Below are positions 1 through 9,268 of a stretch of 64,000 nucleotides of DNA, piece after piece; within the stretch, counting starts at the first letter, position 1; every line of letters starts with the position of its first letter. The translations under genes and the position numbers were made by a program. Below the pieces are notes generated by a model that worked only from the letters and a program-made list of their open reading frames with translations, had not been told where the DNA came from and did not search any database. The stretch lies in the NCBI RefSeq assembly GCF_005145025.1, contig NZ_CP039695.1, positions 620,001 through 684,000 on the forward strand, read 5' to 3'. The stretch comes from Novosphingobium sp. EMRT-2. GTDB lineage: Bacteria > Pseudomonadota > Alphaproteobacteria > Sphingomonadales > Sphingomonadaceae.

Positions 1-716
1 AGCGCGTTCAGCTCCAGCACCAGCGGCTGCACTTCCAGCGGCAGCGGTTCGTTGACGCGGCTTGCTCCGCCTTCGCGCATCGCCGCGATCGCCCGCCGCA
101 CGCGCCGCAACGGTCCCAGCCCGTAATAGGTTTGCAACGCCGCCATGCCGAACAGGCCCAGCCCCAGCACCACGAACGACCAGATCAGGATCGAACGGAT
201 GCGCCGGATCTGCGCGTCGAGTTCGCTGCGGCTGGCGGCGACGGCGAACTGCCACAGCGTATTGCTGCCGGGCAGGATCACCGACCGCTCGATCATCCGC
301 AGCCGTTCGCCCTCGAACTGGCCGCTGTCGTAGATGTGCGGTTCGGTATCGACATGGTCGCTCTGCAGCTTGAGCGTGCGGTCCCACAGCGAGCGCGAGG
401 GGAAATCCTCGTGCCCCTGCCCGCTGATCTGCCAGTAGAGGCCGCTGTTGGGTTCCAGAAAGCGCTGGTCGCCGAGCGGCCGGTTGAAGAACACCTCGCC
501 ATCCGGCCCGATTTCGGCGGAAGCGACCATGGCGGTCAGCATATAGCCAAGCTGTTCGTCGAAATTGCGCGTGACCAGGCCGGTCAGCGTGCGGTCGAGC
601 GCGAGCCCACCGCCCAGCAGCAGCACCGTGATCCACGCGAACGCGATCAGCATCATGCGCCGCGCCAGCGATCCGGTGTGCGGCGCGGTTTTCGGTTCCT
701 GCGCGGTGGTGGTCAC
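1..716 (-). CDS. Sensor histidine kinase, N-terminal part (runs off the window)
   Basis: This is the N-terminal 238 or so residues of a membrane sensor kinase; the catalytic domains lie beyond base 1. The reading frame starts at GTG 714-716, preceded by GGGCAGGGAA. It shows a first membrane segment near residues 22-42 (IAFAWITVLLLGGGLAL), a periplasmic sensor region, a second membrane segment near residues 175-195 (ILIWSFVVLGLGLFGM) and then a HAMP-like stretch (GLGPLRRVRRAIAAMREG). The response regulator gene ends 72 bp upstream on the same strand, so the two form a two-component operon. The layout resembles PhoQ-type kinases that are preceded by a PepSY gene, but the signal cannot be read from the sequence. 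Confidence 0.85.
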   Translation of the reverse strand, partial: MTTTAQEPKTAPHTGSLARRMMLIAFAWITVLLLGGGLALDRTLTGLVTRNFDEQLGYMLTAMVASAEIGPDGEVFFNRPLGDQRFLEPNSGLYWQISGQGHEDFPSRSLWDRTLKLQSDHVDTEPHIYDSGQFEGERLRMIERSVILPGSNTLWQFAVAASRSELDAQIRRIRSILIWSFVVLGLGLFGMAALQTYYGLGPLRRVRRAIAAMREGGASRVNEPLPLEVQPLVLELNA

Positions 717-788
717 GCTCTCAGTTCCCTGCCCGCTAGCCCCGGACACGTTTCATGTCCCGCGGCGACGCGGGCCAAGCCCCGGTCG

Positions 789-1466
789 TCAGCCGCGCCC
801 CGGCTGCGCCGGATCGTCGAGGCTGTAGCCCAGCCCCCGGATCGTGGTGATCACGTCCGGCCCCAGCTTCTTGCGGATGCGGGTGACGAACACCTCGATC
901 GTGTTCGAATCCCGGTCGAAGTCCTGGTCGTAGATATGCTCGATCAGTTCGGTACGGCTGACGACCTTGCCCTTGTGGTGCAGCAGGTAAGACAGCAGCT
1001 TGTATTCCTGCGCCGTCAGCTTCACCGGCTCGCCGTTCAGCGTGACGCGGCCCGAACGGGTATCGAGCCGCACGTCGCCCGCGATCAGCTCGGACGAGGA
1101 ATTGCCCGAGGCGCGACGGATCAGCGCGCGCAGGCGGGCGATCAGTTCCTCCGTCTGGAAAGGCTTGGCGAGATAGTCGTCCGCGCCCGCGTCCAGCCCG
1201 GCCACCTTGTCGGACCAACTGTCGCGCGCGGTCAGCACCAGCACGGGGAACTTGCGCCCTTCCTTGCGCCACATGCCCAGCACGGTCAGCCCGTCGATCT
1301 CGGGCAGGCCGAGATCGAGGATCACCGCGTCATAGTCCTCGGTCGAGCCGAGAAAATGGCCGTCCTCGCCATCGGTGGAAAGATCGACGGCGTAGCCATT
1401 GTGTTCCAGCGTGGCCTTGAGCTGCTTGCCGAGGGTCGGTTCGTCCTCGACGATCAGGATGCGCAT
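789..1466 (-). CDS. OmpR/PhoP-family response regulator
   Basis: A 225-residue two-domain regulator. The receiver domain (about 1-115) has the acidic pocket EDE at 7-9, the phosphoacceptor Asp51 in ILDLGLPEIDG, Thr79 and the conserved Lys101 in KPF. The winged-helix DNA-binding domain (about 128-220) ends with the typical VTRIRKKLG and TIRGLGYSL motifs. It should be phosphorylated by the kinase encoded immediately downstream and act on promoters as a dimer. The upstream PepSY gene, on the same strand, probably belongs to the same transcription unit or regulon. The 1467-1575 gap contains an inverted repeat that could be an autoregulatory site. Start ATG 1464-1466; length is normal for the family. 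Confidence 0.95.
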   Translation of the reverse strand: MRILIVEDEPTLGKQLKATLEHNGYAVDLSTDGEDGHFLGSTEDYDAVILDLGLPEIDGLTVLGMWRKEGRKFPVLVLTARDSWSDKVAGLDAGADDYLAKPFQTEELIARLRALIRRASGNSSSELIAGDVRLDTRSGRVTLNGEPVKLTAQEYKLLSYLLHHKGKVVSRTELIEHIYDQDFDRDSNTIEVFVTRIRKKLGPDVITTIRGLGYSLDDPAQPGRG

Positions 1467-1522
1467 GTAAGGCTGTCCCCTGCTGCTCGCCCGCTCCCAT
1501 GCCGGAGAGCGCGCGGTTACGT

Positions 1523-1557
1523 GTTCAGGATTGCTAGATGATCCCTTGAACCTGAAC
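1523..1557. promoter_or_regulatory. Inverted repeat, possible autoregulatory operator
   Basis: GTTCAGG at 1523-1529 and CCTGAAC at 1551-1557 form a perfect 7-bp inverted repeat. The right arm read on the minus strand also begins a short direct repeat, GTTCAGGTTCAAG. It lies in the 109-bp gap between the PepSY gene and the response regulator, just upstream of the latter. OmpR-family regulators often bind repeats like this, but that is an inference. Confidence 0.3.
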
Positions 1558-1575
1558 GGTCAAGGAACGGAAAGA

Positions 1576-1875
1576 TCAGCGGGATTCGCCCAGCACCTGC
1601 CCGGTGCGCGCATCCACGTCGACGAACATGACATGGCCTTCGCGAATGAACTTCAGGCGATAGACCATCGCGGCGGGATCGTATTCCGGCCCCAGGTATT
1701 GCATCCCCGGCTTGGTCGGCAACACGGTCCGCTCGATCTCGCGCAGCGATCGCACGTTGCCCGCGCGCAGGTCGCGGCGGACTTCGCCCTGGGCGTCAGG
1801 ACGGTTCGGGGCCGAAAAGGCCGTTGCAGGCAAGGCCGCGAACCCGAGAGCGGTAAAGGCGATGATCCAGCGCAT
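1576..1875 (-). CDS. Exported PepSY-domain protein
   Basis: A 99-residue protein with a clear signal peptide (hydrophobic WIIAFTALGFAALPATAFSA, cleavage near residue 22). The rest is a single PepSY-like domain; the C-terminal VMFVDVDARTGQVLG is typical of the family. Small PepSY proteins are periplasmic, are thought to modulate proteases or sensors, and are often encoded beside PhoPQ-like two-component systems. Here the gene lies 109 bp upstream of the response regulator on the same strand, which suggests a feedback or sensory role for the downstream kinase. That role is inferred from context only. Confidence 0.8.
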   Translation of the reverse strand: MRWIIAFTALGFAALPATAFSAPNRPDAQGEVRRDLRAGNVRSLREIERTVLPTKPGMQYLGPEYDPAAMVYRLKFIREGHVMFVDVDARTGQVLGESR

Positions 1876-2007
1876 GATGCTGCTTTGCCTAGAGCCGGAG
1901 CATTGAACAAGGCGTGAATGCGGTTGCCGGCGGCGGTTCAGGCAAAAAGGTGCGGGCCGGGAGTCCTGACCCTAGACCTTCCGTCCACCTGCGGCTAAGC
2001 GCGCGCC

Positions 2008-3807
<1,800 letters not shown>

Positions 3808-3835
3808 GAGCCGACAAGCCCTCAGCCCACCATTT

Positions 3836-5644
3836 TCAGCCGCGCTTCGCTTCGGCGATCCGTTCGTCCACCCGCCGCTCCAGCATCGACAGCGGCATCA
3901 CGCCTTCCTTCAGGATGTCGTGGAACCAGGGCAGGCTGAAGCGGTCGCCCAGTGCCTGCTGCGCCTTGGTGCGCGCAGCAACCCAGGCCGTGTGACCCAT
4001 CTTGTAGCTGCACGCCTGCCCGATCGAGGCGCAATAGCGCTCGATCTCGCGCTGGCTGCGCGGCCGCGCGAAGCCCACTGTGTTGACGAGGTAGTCGGTC
4101 GCTTTCTCACGGCTCCAGCGGTAGTGGTTCAGCCCGGTATCGACCACCAGACGCGCCGCGCGGAACAGGAAGGACTGGAGATAGCCGGCGCTTTCGATGC
4201 CGGTGTATCCGCCTAGTTCGTCGGCCAGCTGCTCGGCATAGAGCGCCCAGCCCTCGCCATAGGCGGAGATGAAATAGTCCTTCAGGAACATCGGCAGGTT
4301 CCCGCCGCTGCGGGTGTAGCCGCCCTGCAAGTGGTGGCCGGGAATCCCCTCGTGATACGTCAGCGCCGGCAGCGAATATTTCGGCCAGTCGGCCACGTCC
4401 TTCAGGTTGATCCAGTAGATCGCCGGGCGCGAACCATCGAGTGGGGCGGAATAGTAATACCCGTTCGGTGCGCCGTCCTGGATTTCCACGGGAACGCGGC
4501 GGATTTCCAGCGGCTCGGACGGAATGTCGCGGAAGGCGCGCGGCAGCTTCTGCGTCATGGCCGCGATGCCCGCGTTCAGGCTGGCGATCAGGTCCAGGCG
4601 CCCCTGATCGGTATTCGGATAGCGTTGCGCGGGCGAGGCGTTGAGCGCGGTCAGCCGCGCCCCCACCGAACCGGTGGTGAAGCCCGCGCCTTTCAGGATC
4701 GCATCGAGCTTGGCGGAAATGTCGGCCACCTGCTCCAGCCCGATCTTGTGGACCTGCTCGGCCGTGTGATCGGTGGTGGTCGCCTTGCGCAGCGCCAGCG
4801 CATAGATCTCGTCCCCCTTGGGCAGACGCCACGCGCCATCGCCCGGCCGCGTGCGTCCACGCAACTGCTGCATCAGCGCGATCTGGCGATCGAGCGCGGG
4901 ATAGACGTCTCCCGCCACGATCCGGGCAGCCCGGCTTTCCCAGTCGCCTGCCACGCTCTTCGCCGTCGTTCGTTTGACCAGCGATCGCACCATGGCGTTC
5001 TTTTCGGGCGACGGTGCGCGCAGCGCGCGCATCTGCTTCAGCACCAGATCGATCGACCAGACCGGCGCGATCAACCCGCGCGCGGCCTCGCGCCGCTGCC
5101 GCGCGGTTTCGTCGTCCAGCGCGAAAGCGAAGGCGCGCAGCCGCGCAAGATAGGCTTCGGCGTCATCGGCGTTCTCGACCGGGTGCTGGCTGTCGAGAAA
5201 GTCGGGAACACTGAAATAGACGCCGCTCTGCTGCGTGATCGGATAGGGATTTTCCACGTCGTCCAGCCCGAACGGCTCGCCGACGAGGTCCTGCTCGAAC
5301 TTGTAAACCAGCACATCCCGGTTCAACCGGGCCGCGGCGCTGAGGCTGCCCGCATCCACGCCGCGCATCGCGGCCAAAGCGCGTTCGTTGAACGCCCGCG
5401 ACGCCTCTTTCCCGGCCTCGCTGTAATCGTCGAGCCGTGACCGCAAGCCGGCGCGAGTGCCCTTGTCCAGGCCAAGGCGCGTCGCGTTTTCGGGCTCGAT
5501 CAGCAGCTGTTCGTAGAACAACCTGTCGGCCAGCGCGTTGAACGCGGCATCGCCGCCGGTCTGCGCCAGAACCCGGAGCGGCCAGCCTCCGCCAAGCGCA
5601 CCCGCCGCGATTCCCGCGAATCCCAGAAATTCCCGTCGTTCCAT
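3836..5644 (-). CDS. Tat-exported DUF885 family metallopeptidase-like protein
   Basis: A 602-residue DUF885 protein. An ATG at 5710 is also in frame, but the ATG at 5642-5644 is preferred because it puts a twin-arginine signal at the N terminus (ERREFLGFAG followed by a hydrophobic stretch ending LRVLAQ) and has GGGAAG upstream. The zinc-peptidase motif HEGIPGHH lies near residue 431, with a second glutamate in GEGWALYAEQL near residue 462, the pattern of HExxH gluzincins related to M32-type peptidases. The protein should be folded before export and act in the periplasm. DUF885 members are poorly characterised; peptidase activity is inferred from the motif. It stands alone, convergent with the ABC-F gene. 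Confidence 0.88.
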   Translation of the reverse strand: MERREFLGFAGIAAGALGGGWPLRVLAQTGGDAAFNALADRLFYEQLLIEPENATRLGLDKGTRAGLRSRLDDYSEAGKEASRAFNERALAAMRGVDAGSLSAAARLNRDVLVYKFEQDLVGEPFGLDDVENPYPITQQSGVYFSVPDFLDSQHPVENADDAEAYLARLRAFAFALDDETARQRREAARGLIAPVWSIDLVLKQMRALRAPSPEKNAMVRSLVKRTTAKSVAGDWESRAARIVAGDVYPALDRQIALMQQLRGRTRPGDGAWRLPKGDEIYALALRKATTTDHTAEQVHKIGLEQVADISAKLDAILKGAGFTTGSVGARLTALNASPAQRYPNTDQGRLDLIASLNAGIAAMTQKLPRAFRDIPSEPLEIRRVPVEIQDGAPNGYYYSAPLDGSRPAIYWINLKDVADWPKYSLPALTYHEGIPGHHLQGGYTRSGGNLPMFLKDYFISAYGEGWALYAEQLADELGGYTGIESAGYLQSFLFRAARLVVDTGLNHYRWSREKATDYLVNTVGFARPRSQREIERYCASIGQACSYKMGHTAWVAARTKAQQALGDRFSLPWFHDILKEGVMPLSMLERRVDERIAEAKRG

Positions 5645-5737
5645 GAAGCTGCTTCCCGACACTGTGGTTTCAATCGATACGGCCTGACACGGCGCGGGGA
5701 TAGCCGGCAATGACGTTCGTCGATCCGCCTGTGTCGT

Positions 5738-6214
5738 TCATCGGATGCGATAGAAGTCCGCTACACGGTCAAGCGCGATGCGCAAGACCAGCTTACCGCT
5801 GCGGACAGGCCAGTCCAGCGCCTTCTCCGCCATCGCCAGGGCATCGCCGGCGCAAACCACCCGCCACAGAATATCGCTCAACCCGGTTCCCGCGGCGGCG
5901 ATCGCCGCATCGAAGCGTTCCTTCGCGGCGATCTGCCGCTCGGTCGACGAAAGGTTGCGCTCGCCACCGCCAAAACGCACCGGTTCCCAACGCATCGTGA
6001 CGGCTGGCGCCAGTTGCGCGCGCTCCCAATCGGTCCGCAGGCGCTCCCCCGCGTCGAACTGCCGGTCGCTGAGGTGGCCGCGTACATGGAGCCAGGTCAG
6101 TGGCGATTCGGCGCAATTCACCTTCACGCTGCGCCGCGCGGCTGCCGCGGAACCACGCCCTGCCCGGCGCGGGCCTTCGCTGGTCAGTTCACGATCGATC
6201 AGGACCTGGCGCAT
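5738..6214 (-). CDS. DUF6456 domain-containing protein
   Basis: A 158-residue protein. The start at ATG 6212-6214 is chosen because GGAGGT lies seven bases upstream; an earlier in-frame ATG at 6256 lacks a good ribosome-binding site. The sequence contains LTWLHVRGHLSDRQFDAGERLRTDWERAQL, split by a linker from a helical C-terminal part ending LDRVADFYRI. This matches the alphaproteobacterial DUF6456 family as I recall it. Those proteins are small and soluble, and some are fused to helix-turn-helix domains, so a DNA-associated role is plausible. The gene is divergent from the HTH regulator at 6323, with about 108 bp between them. Function is unknown. Confidence 0.7.
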   Translation of the reverse strand: MRQVLIDRELTSEGPRRAGRGSAAAARRSVKVNCAESPLTWLHVRGHLSDRQFDAGERLRTDWERAQLAPAVTMRWEPVRFGGGERNLSSTERQIAAKERFDAAIAAAGTGLSDILWRVVCAGDALAMAEKALDWPVRSGKLVLRIALDRVADFYRIR

Positions 6215-6322
6215 CGGGTCACCTCCGCTTTGAACATTTGGGGAACGCCGCCGCACTTGCCCCAGGGGCTGCTTTGTAGGAAAGCAATTTCAACTTCCGT
6301 TCCTCTCAGAAATGGAACCACC

Positions 6323-6895
6323 ATGATCAACCGCATCCGCGACATCCGTCGCCAGAAAGGCCTGACCCTGGCCGACGTGGCCGCGCGCTGCGTTCCGCCG
6401 ACGACGGCGCAAACCATCGGCCGGCTCGAAACCGGGATGCGCAGCTTGTCGCTGACGTGGATGAACCGGATCGGCGCCGCGCTCGATGTCGATCCGCAGC
6501 TTCTGGTAAAGCCGGACCATTCCGCCACGCCCAACGTCGTCGCGCGGCTCACCGCCGGCGGACCTGAGGCGCTGACGCACCCGATGGACGCGGTGCTGCC
6601 CACCGAGTTCGGCGGCGATGCGCGGCTCATGGCGCTGGTGGTTGATGCGGGCCTGGGCGAATACCGGGCGGGCGACCAGGTGTGGCTGCGGCAAGTCGAC
6701 CCCGCGGAGTATTCGCGCGCGCTCAACCGCGACGTGCTGGCGCCCCGCCCCGCCGGCCGCTTCGCCTTCGGGCGGATGATCGACCATCTCGACGGGCGCA
6801 TCGCGCTGCTCCCGCCCGGCATCGGGCAGCGGCAAGTGGTGATCGACCATCCAGCGTGGATCGGCGTGGCGGAAATGCTGGTCCGGAAACTGTGA
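6323..6895 (+). CDS. XRE-type helix-turn-helix protein with S24-like C-terminal region
   Basis: A 190-residue protein starting at ATG 6323. Residues 1-62 form a Cro/C1-type HTH (IRDIRRQKGLTLADVAARC...TIGRLETGMRSLSLTWMNRIG). The C-terminal 110 residues are beta-rich, with GLGEYRAGDQVWLRQVDP and a final FAFGRMI...IALLPPG stretch recalling the LexA/CI S24 peptidase fold. I do not see a convincing Ser-Lys catalytic dyad, so it may be a fold relic used for dimerisation. It is divergent from the DUF6456 gene and overlaps the next gene by four bases (GTGA), suggesting co-translation with the glycosyltransferase. Confidence 0.8.
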   Translation: MINRIRDIRRQKGLTLADVAARCVPPTTAQTIGRLETGMRSLSLTWMNRIGAALDVDPQLLVKPDHSATPNVVARLTAGGPEALTHPMDAVLPTEFGGDARLMALVVDAGLGEYRAGDQVWLRQVDPAEYSRALNRDVLAPRPAGRFAFGRMIDHLDGRIALLPPGIGQRQVVIDHPAWIGVAEMLVRKL

Positions 6896-8103
6896 ACCCT
6901 GTGACCGGACGCCGCCTGCTCTCGATTTCGACGCTTTACCCCTCGCCCCAGCGCCCCGGTTTCGGGCGCTTCGTCGCGCGGCAGATGGAAGCGCTGGCCG
7001 CGCGCAGCGATTGGGAGGTGACGGTGGTGAACCCCATCGGCCTGCCGCCCGTAAAGCTGGCCCGCTATGCCGACATTGCCGAAACGCCGCTGATCGAAAC
7101 CGGCGGGGCGGTGACGGTGCATCATCCACGCTTCACGCTGATCCCCGGCCTTTCCGGCCGCATCAACCCCGTGCTGATGGCGCGCGCCATTCTGCCGCTG
7201 GTACGGTGCCTCCACGCCGAGCGGCCGTTCGACATGATCGATGCGCAGTTCTTCTACCCCGATGGTCCGGCCGCCATGCGCGTGGCCGAGGCGCTGGGCC
7301 TGCCGTTCGCGATCAAGGCGCGCGGGTCCGACATCCACTACTGGGGCACAAAGCCCTTCGCGCTGCGGCAGATGCGCGCGGCCGCCGAAAGGGCATCGGT
7401 CCTGCTGTCGGTCTCGCAGGCTCTCGTCAACGACATGGCCGCGCTGGGCCTGCCGGCCGGCAAGATGCGCGTCCACTACACCGGTCTCGACCACGCGCGC
7501 TTTTCGCCCCTGCCCCGCGCCGCCGCGCGGCAACTGGTTTCCGCCATTCCCGATCTCGGCATCTGGTCGGTCGGCCGCCTGATCGTCTGCGTCGGTGCGC
7601 TGATCCCGATCAAGGGACAGGCGCTGGCGATCCGCGCGCTGGCCCATCTGCCGGAGGACGTCCGCCTGGTCATCGCCGGCACCGGCGCCGACGAGGCCGC
7701 GCTCAAGGCGCTGGCGAACGAACTGGGGCTGGCGGAGCGTGTCCAGCTGGTCGGCGCGGTCGATCACGAAACCCTGCCCACGCTGCTTTGCGCGGCGGAT
7801 GCCATGGTCCTGCCGTCGGAGCGCGAGGGCCTGGCCAATGCCTGGATCGAGGCGCTCGCCTGCGGCACGCCTGTGGTGATCCCCGACATCGGCGGCGCGC
7901 GCGAGGTGGTGGACCGCCCCGCCGCCGGCCGCATCGCCGCGCGCGACCCGGTGGCCATCGCCACCGCGCTCGGCGATCTGCTCGCCGATCCCCCCGTACA
8001 GGAAGACGTCGCGGCCTGCGCCGCGCGCTTCAGCTGGGATGGCAACGCCGCCGCGATGGCGGAGATTTACGAGGGCGTGGTCCGGAGATGGACCACAGCC
8101 TGA
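6892..8103 (+). CDS. Glycosyltransferase family 4 protein
   Basis: A 403-residue GT-B fold glycosyltransferase. The N-terminal domain begins LLSISTLYPSPQRPGFGRFVARQMEAL, the usual acceptor-side loop of GT4 enzymes. The C-terminal domain has VGALIPIKGQALAIRAL and the donor-binding E-x7-E region EREGLANAWIEAL near residue 310, followed by GTPVV. It probably transfers a sugar from a nucleotide-sugar donor to a lipid- or polysaccharide-linked acceptor at the cytoplasmic face; the sugar cannot be told. The start GTG 6892 overlaps the stop of the HTH gene; GTG 6901 is an alternative. No other polysaccharide genes are adjacent. Confidence 0.88.
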   Translation: MNPVTGRRLLSISTLYPSPQRPGFGRFVARQMEALAARSDWEVTVVNPIGLPPVKLARYADIAETPLIETGGAVTVHHPRFTLIPGLSGRINPVLMARAILPLVRCLHAERPFDMIDAQFFYPDGPAAMRVAEALGLPFAIKARGSDIHYWGTKPFALRQMRAAAERASVLLSVSQALVNDMAALGLPAGKMRVHYTGLDHARFSPLPRAAARQLVSAIPDLGIWSVGRLIVCVGALIPIKGQALAIRALAHLPEDVRLVIAGTGADEAALKALANELGLAERVQLVGAVDHETLPTLLCAADAMVLPSEREGLANAWIEALACGTPVVIPDIGGAREVVDRPAAGRIAARDPVAIATALGDLLADPPVQEDVAACAARFSWDGNAAAMAEIYEGVVRRWTTA

Positions 8104-8125
8104 CTGCGCGCACAAACACTGCCCC

Positions 8126-8268
8126 CGTCGTCCCAGCGAAAGCTGGGACCTCAGGCCGCTGCGGGAAACCTTTCAGCGGTTCGTTCCCAACCGCCCGAGA
8201 TCCCAGCCTTCGCTGGGATGACGCGTTCTTTCAAACGGCCCGAGGTCCCAGCTTTCGCTGGGACGACG
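8126..8268. repeat. Triple palindromic intergenic repeat cluster
   Basis: Three copies of a 27-bp imperfectly palindromic unit lie between the convergent glycosyltransferase and secF genes: 8126-8152, 8197-8223 and 8242-8268. The third is the exact reverse complement of the first; the second is in the same orientation as the third with three substitutions. The core reads TCCCAGCGAAAGCTGGGA. Units like this are common intergenic repeats in alphaproteobacteria (REP-like). Here the inverted outer copies could fold into one long hairpin serving as a bidirectional terminator. Confidence 0.85.
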
Positions 8269-8275
8269 GTATCGC

Positions 8276-9253
8276 TCACCCCCGCTCGCGCGCCAGGCGT
8301 TCCTGCTTTTCTAGCGCGCTTTCGGTGGGGATGAAGCTCTTGGGGTTGACCTTCAGCCAGATCAGGATCGGCGCCGCCATGTAGATCGAGCTGTAGGTAC
8401 CCACGAAGATGCCCAGCGTAATCGCGGCGGTGAAACCGAAGATCACGTCCGGTCCGAACAGCAGCAGCGCAACCAGCGTGATCAGCATCGACAGCGAGGT
8501 CACGATCGTGCGCGCCAGCGTCTCGTTGACCGAAAGGTCGAGCAGCTCCGGCATCGGCATCTTGCGGTATTTCTTCATGTTCTCGCGGATACGGTCATAG
8601 ACCACGATCGTATCGTTGAGCGAATAGCCGATCAGCGTGAGCAGCGCGGCCACGATGTTGAGGTCGAACTCCATCTGCGTGATCGCGAACATGCCGAGCG
8701 TCAGCACCACGTCGTGTACCAGCGCGAACAGCGCGCCGATGCCGAACTGCCATTCGAACCGTATCCAGATGTAGGCCGCCACGGCCAGCGCGGCAAAGCC
8801 GAGCGCCTTGAACGCATCCCAGCCCAGTTCCTTGGAAACCTTGCCCGAAACCGAATCGACGCCGTCGATCCGCGCATCAGCATGGGCGGCCTTGATCGCG
8901 GCGGTGATCGTGCGGGCCATCTTGTCCGACAGCGCCGGATCGTGATCCGATCCTTCCGGCAGCTTCATCCGGATCGAGATTTCGTTGGGCTTGCCGTAGC
9001 GCTGGATGATCGGCTCGCCATAACCGAGCTTGTCCACCTCGCCGCGCAGCTGCGCCACGGGCGCCTCGGCGCTGCGCTCGAAGGTCACGCGGATCATCTG
9101 GCCGCCGACGAAATCAACGCCGAGGTTGAGCCCGCGCGTGGCCACCAGCGTCAGCGATCCCGCCATAAGCAGAAGGCTGACGATGTAGAACGGCAGCCGC
9201 CACTTCAGGAAGTGGATGTTGGTATTGTCGGGAATGAGCTTGAGGAGCTTCAT
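8276..9253 (-). CDS. secF: Protein translocase subunit SecF
   Basis: A 325-residue membrane protein and partner of SecD in the SecDF accessory complex, which uses the proton gradient to pull exported proteins through SecYEG. There is one membrane segment near residues 22-42, then the family motif GVDFVGG at 45-51, a periplasmic P4 domain (about 55-140), and five C-terminal membrane segments including the conserved YSLNDTIVVYDRIRE between TM helices. Length is typical. It follows secD by 15 bp, and both follow yajC, the standard operon order. Confidence 0.97.
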   Translation of the reverse strand: MKLLKLIPDNTNIHFLKWRLPFYIVSLLLMAGSLTLVATRGLNLGVDFVGGQMIRVTFERSAEAPVAQLRGEVDKLGYGEPIIQRYGKPNEISIRMKLPEGSDHDPALSDKMARTITAAIKAAHADARIDGVDSVSGKVSKELGWDAFKALGFAALAVAAYIWIRFEWQFGIGALFALVHDVVLTLGMFAITQMEFDLNIVAALLTLIGYSLNDTIVVYDRIRENMKKYRKMPMPELLDLSVNETLARTIVTSLSMLITLVALLLFGPDVIFGFTAAITLGIFVGTYSSIYMAAPILIWLKVNPKSFIPTESALEKQERLARERG

Positions 9254-9268
9254 GTCCTTCGTCTCCTC

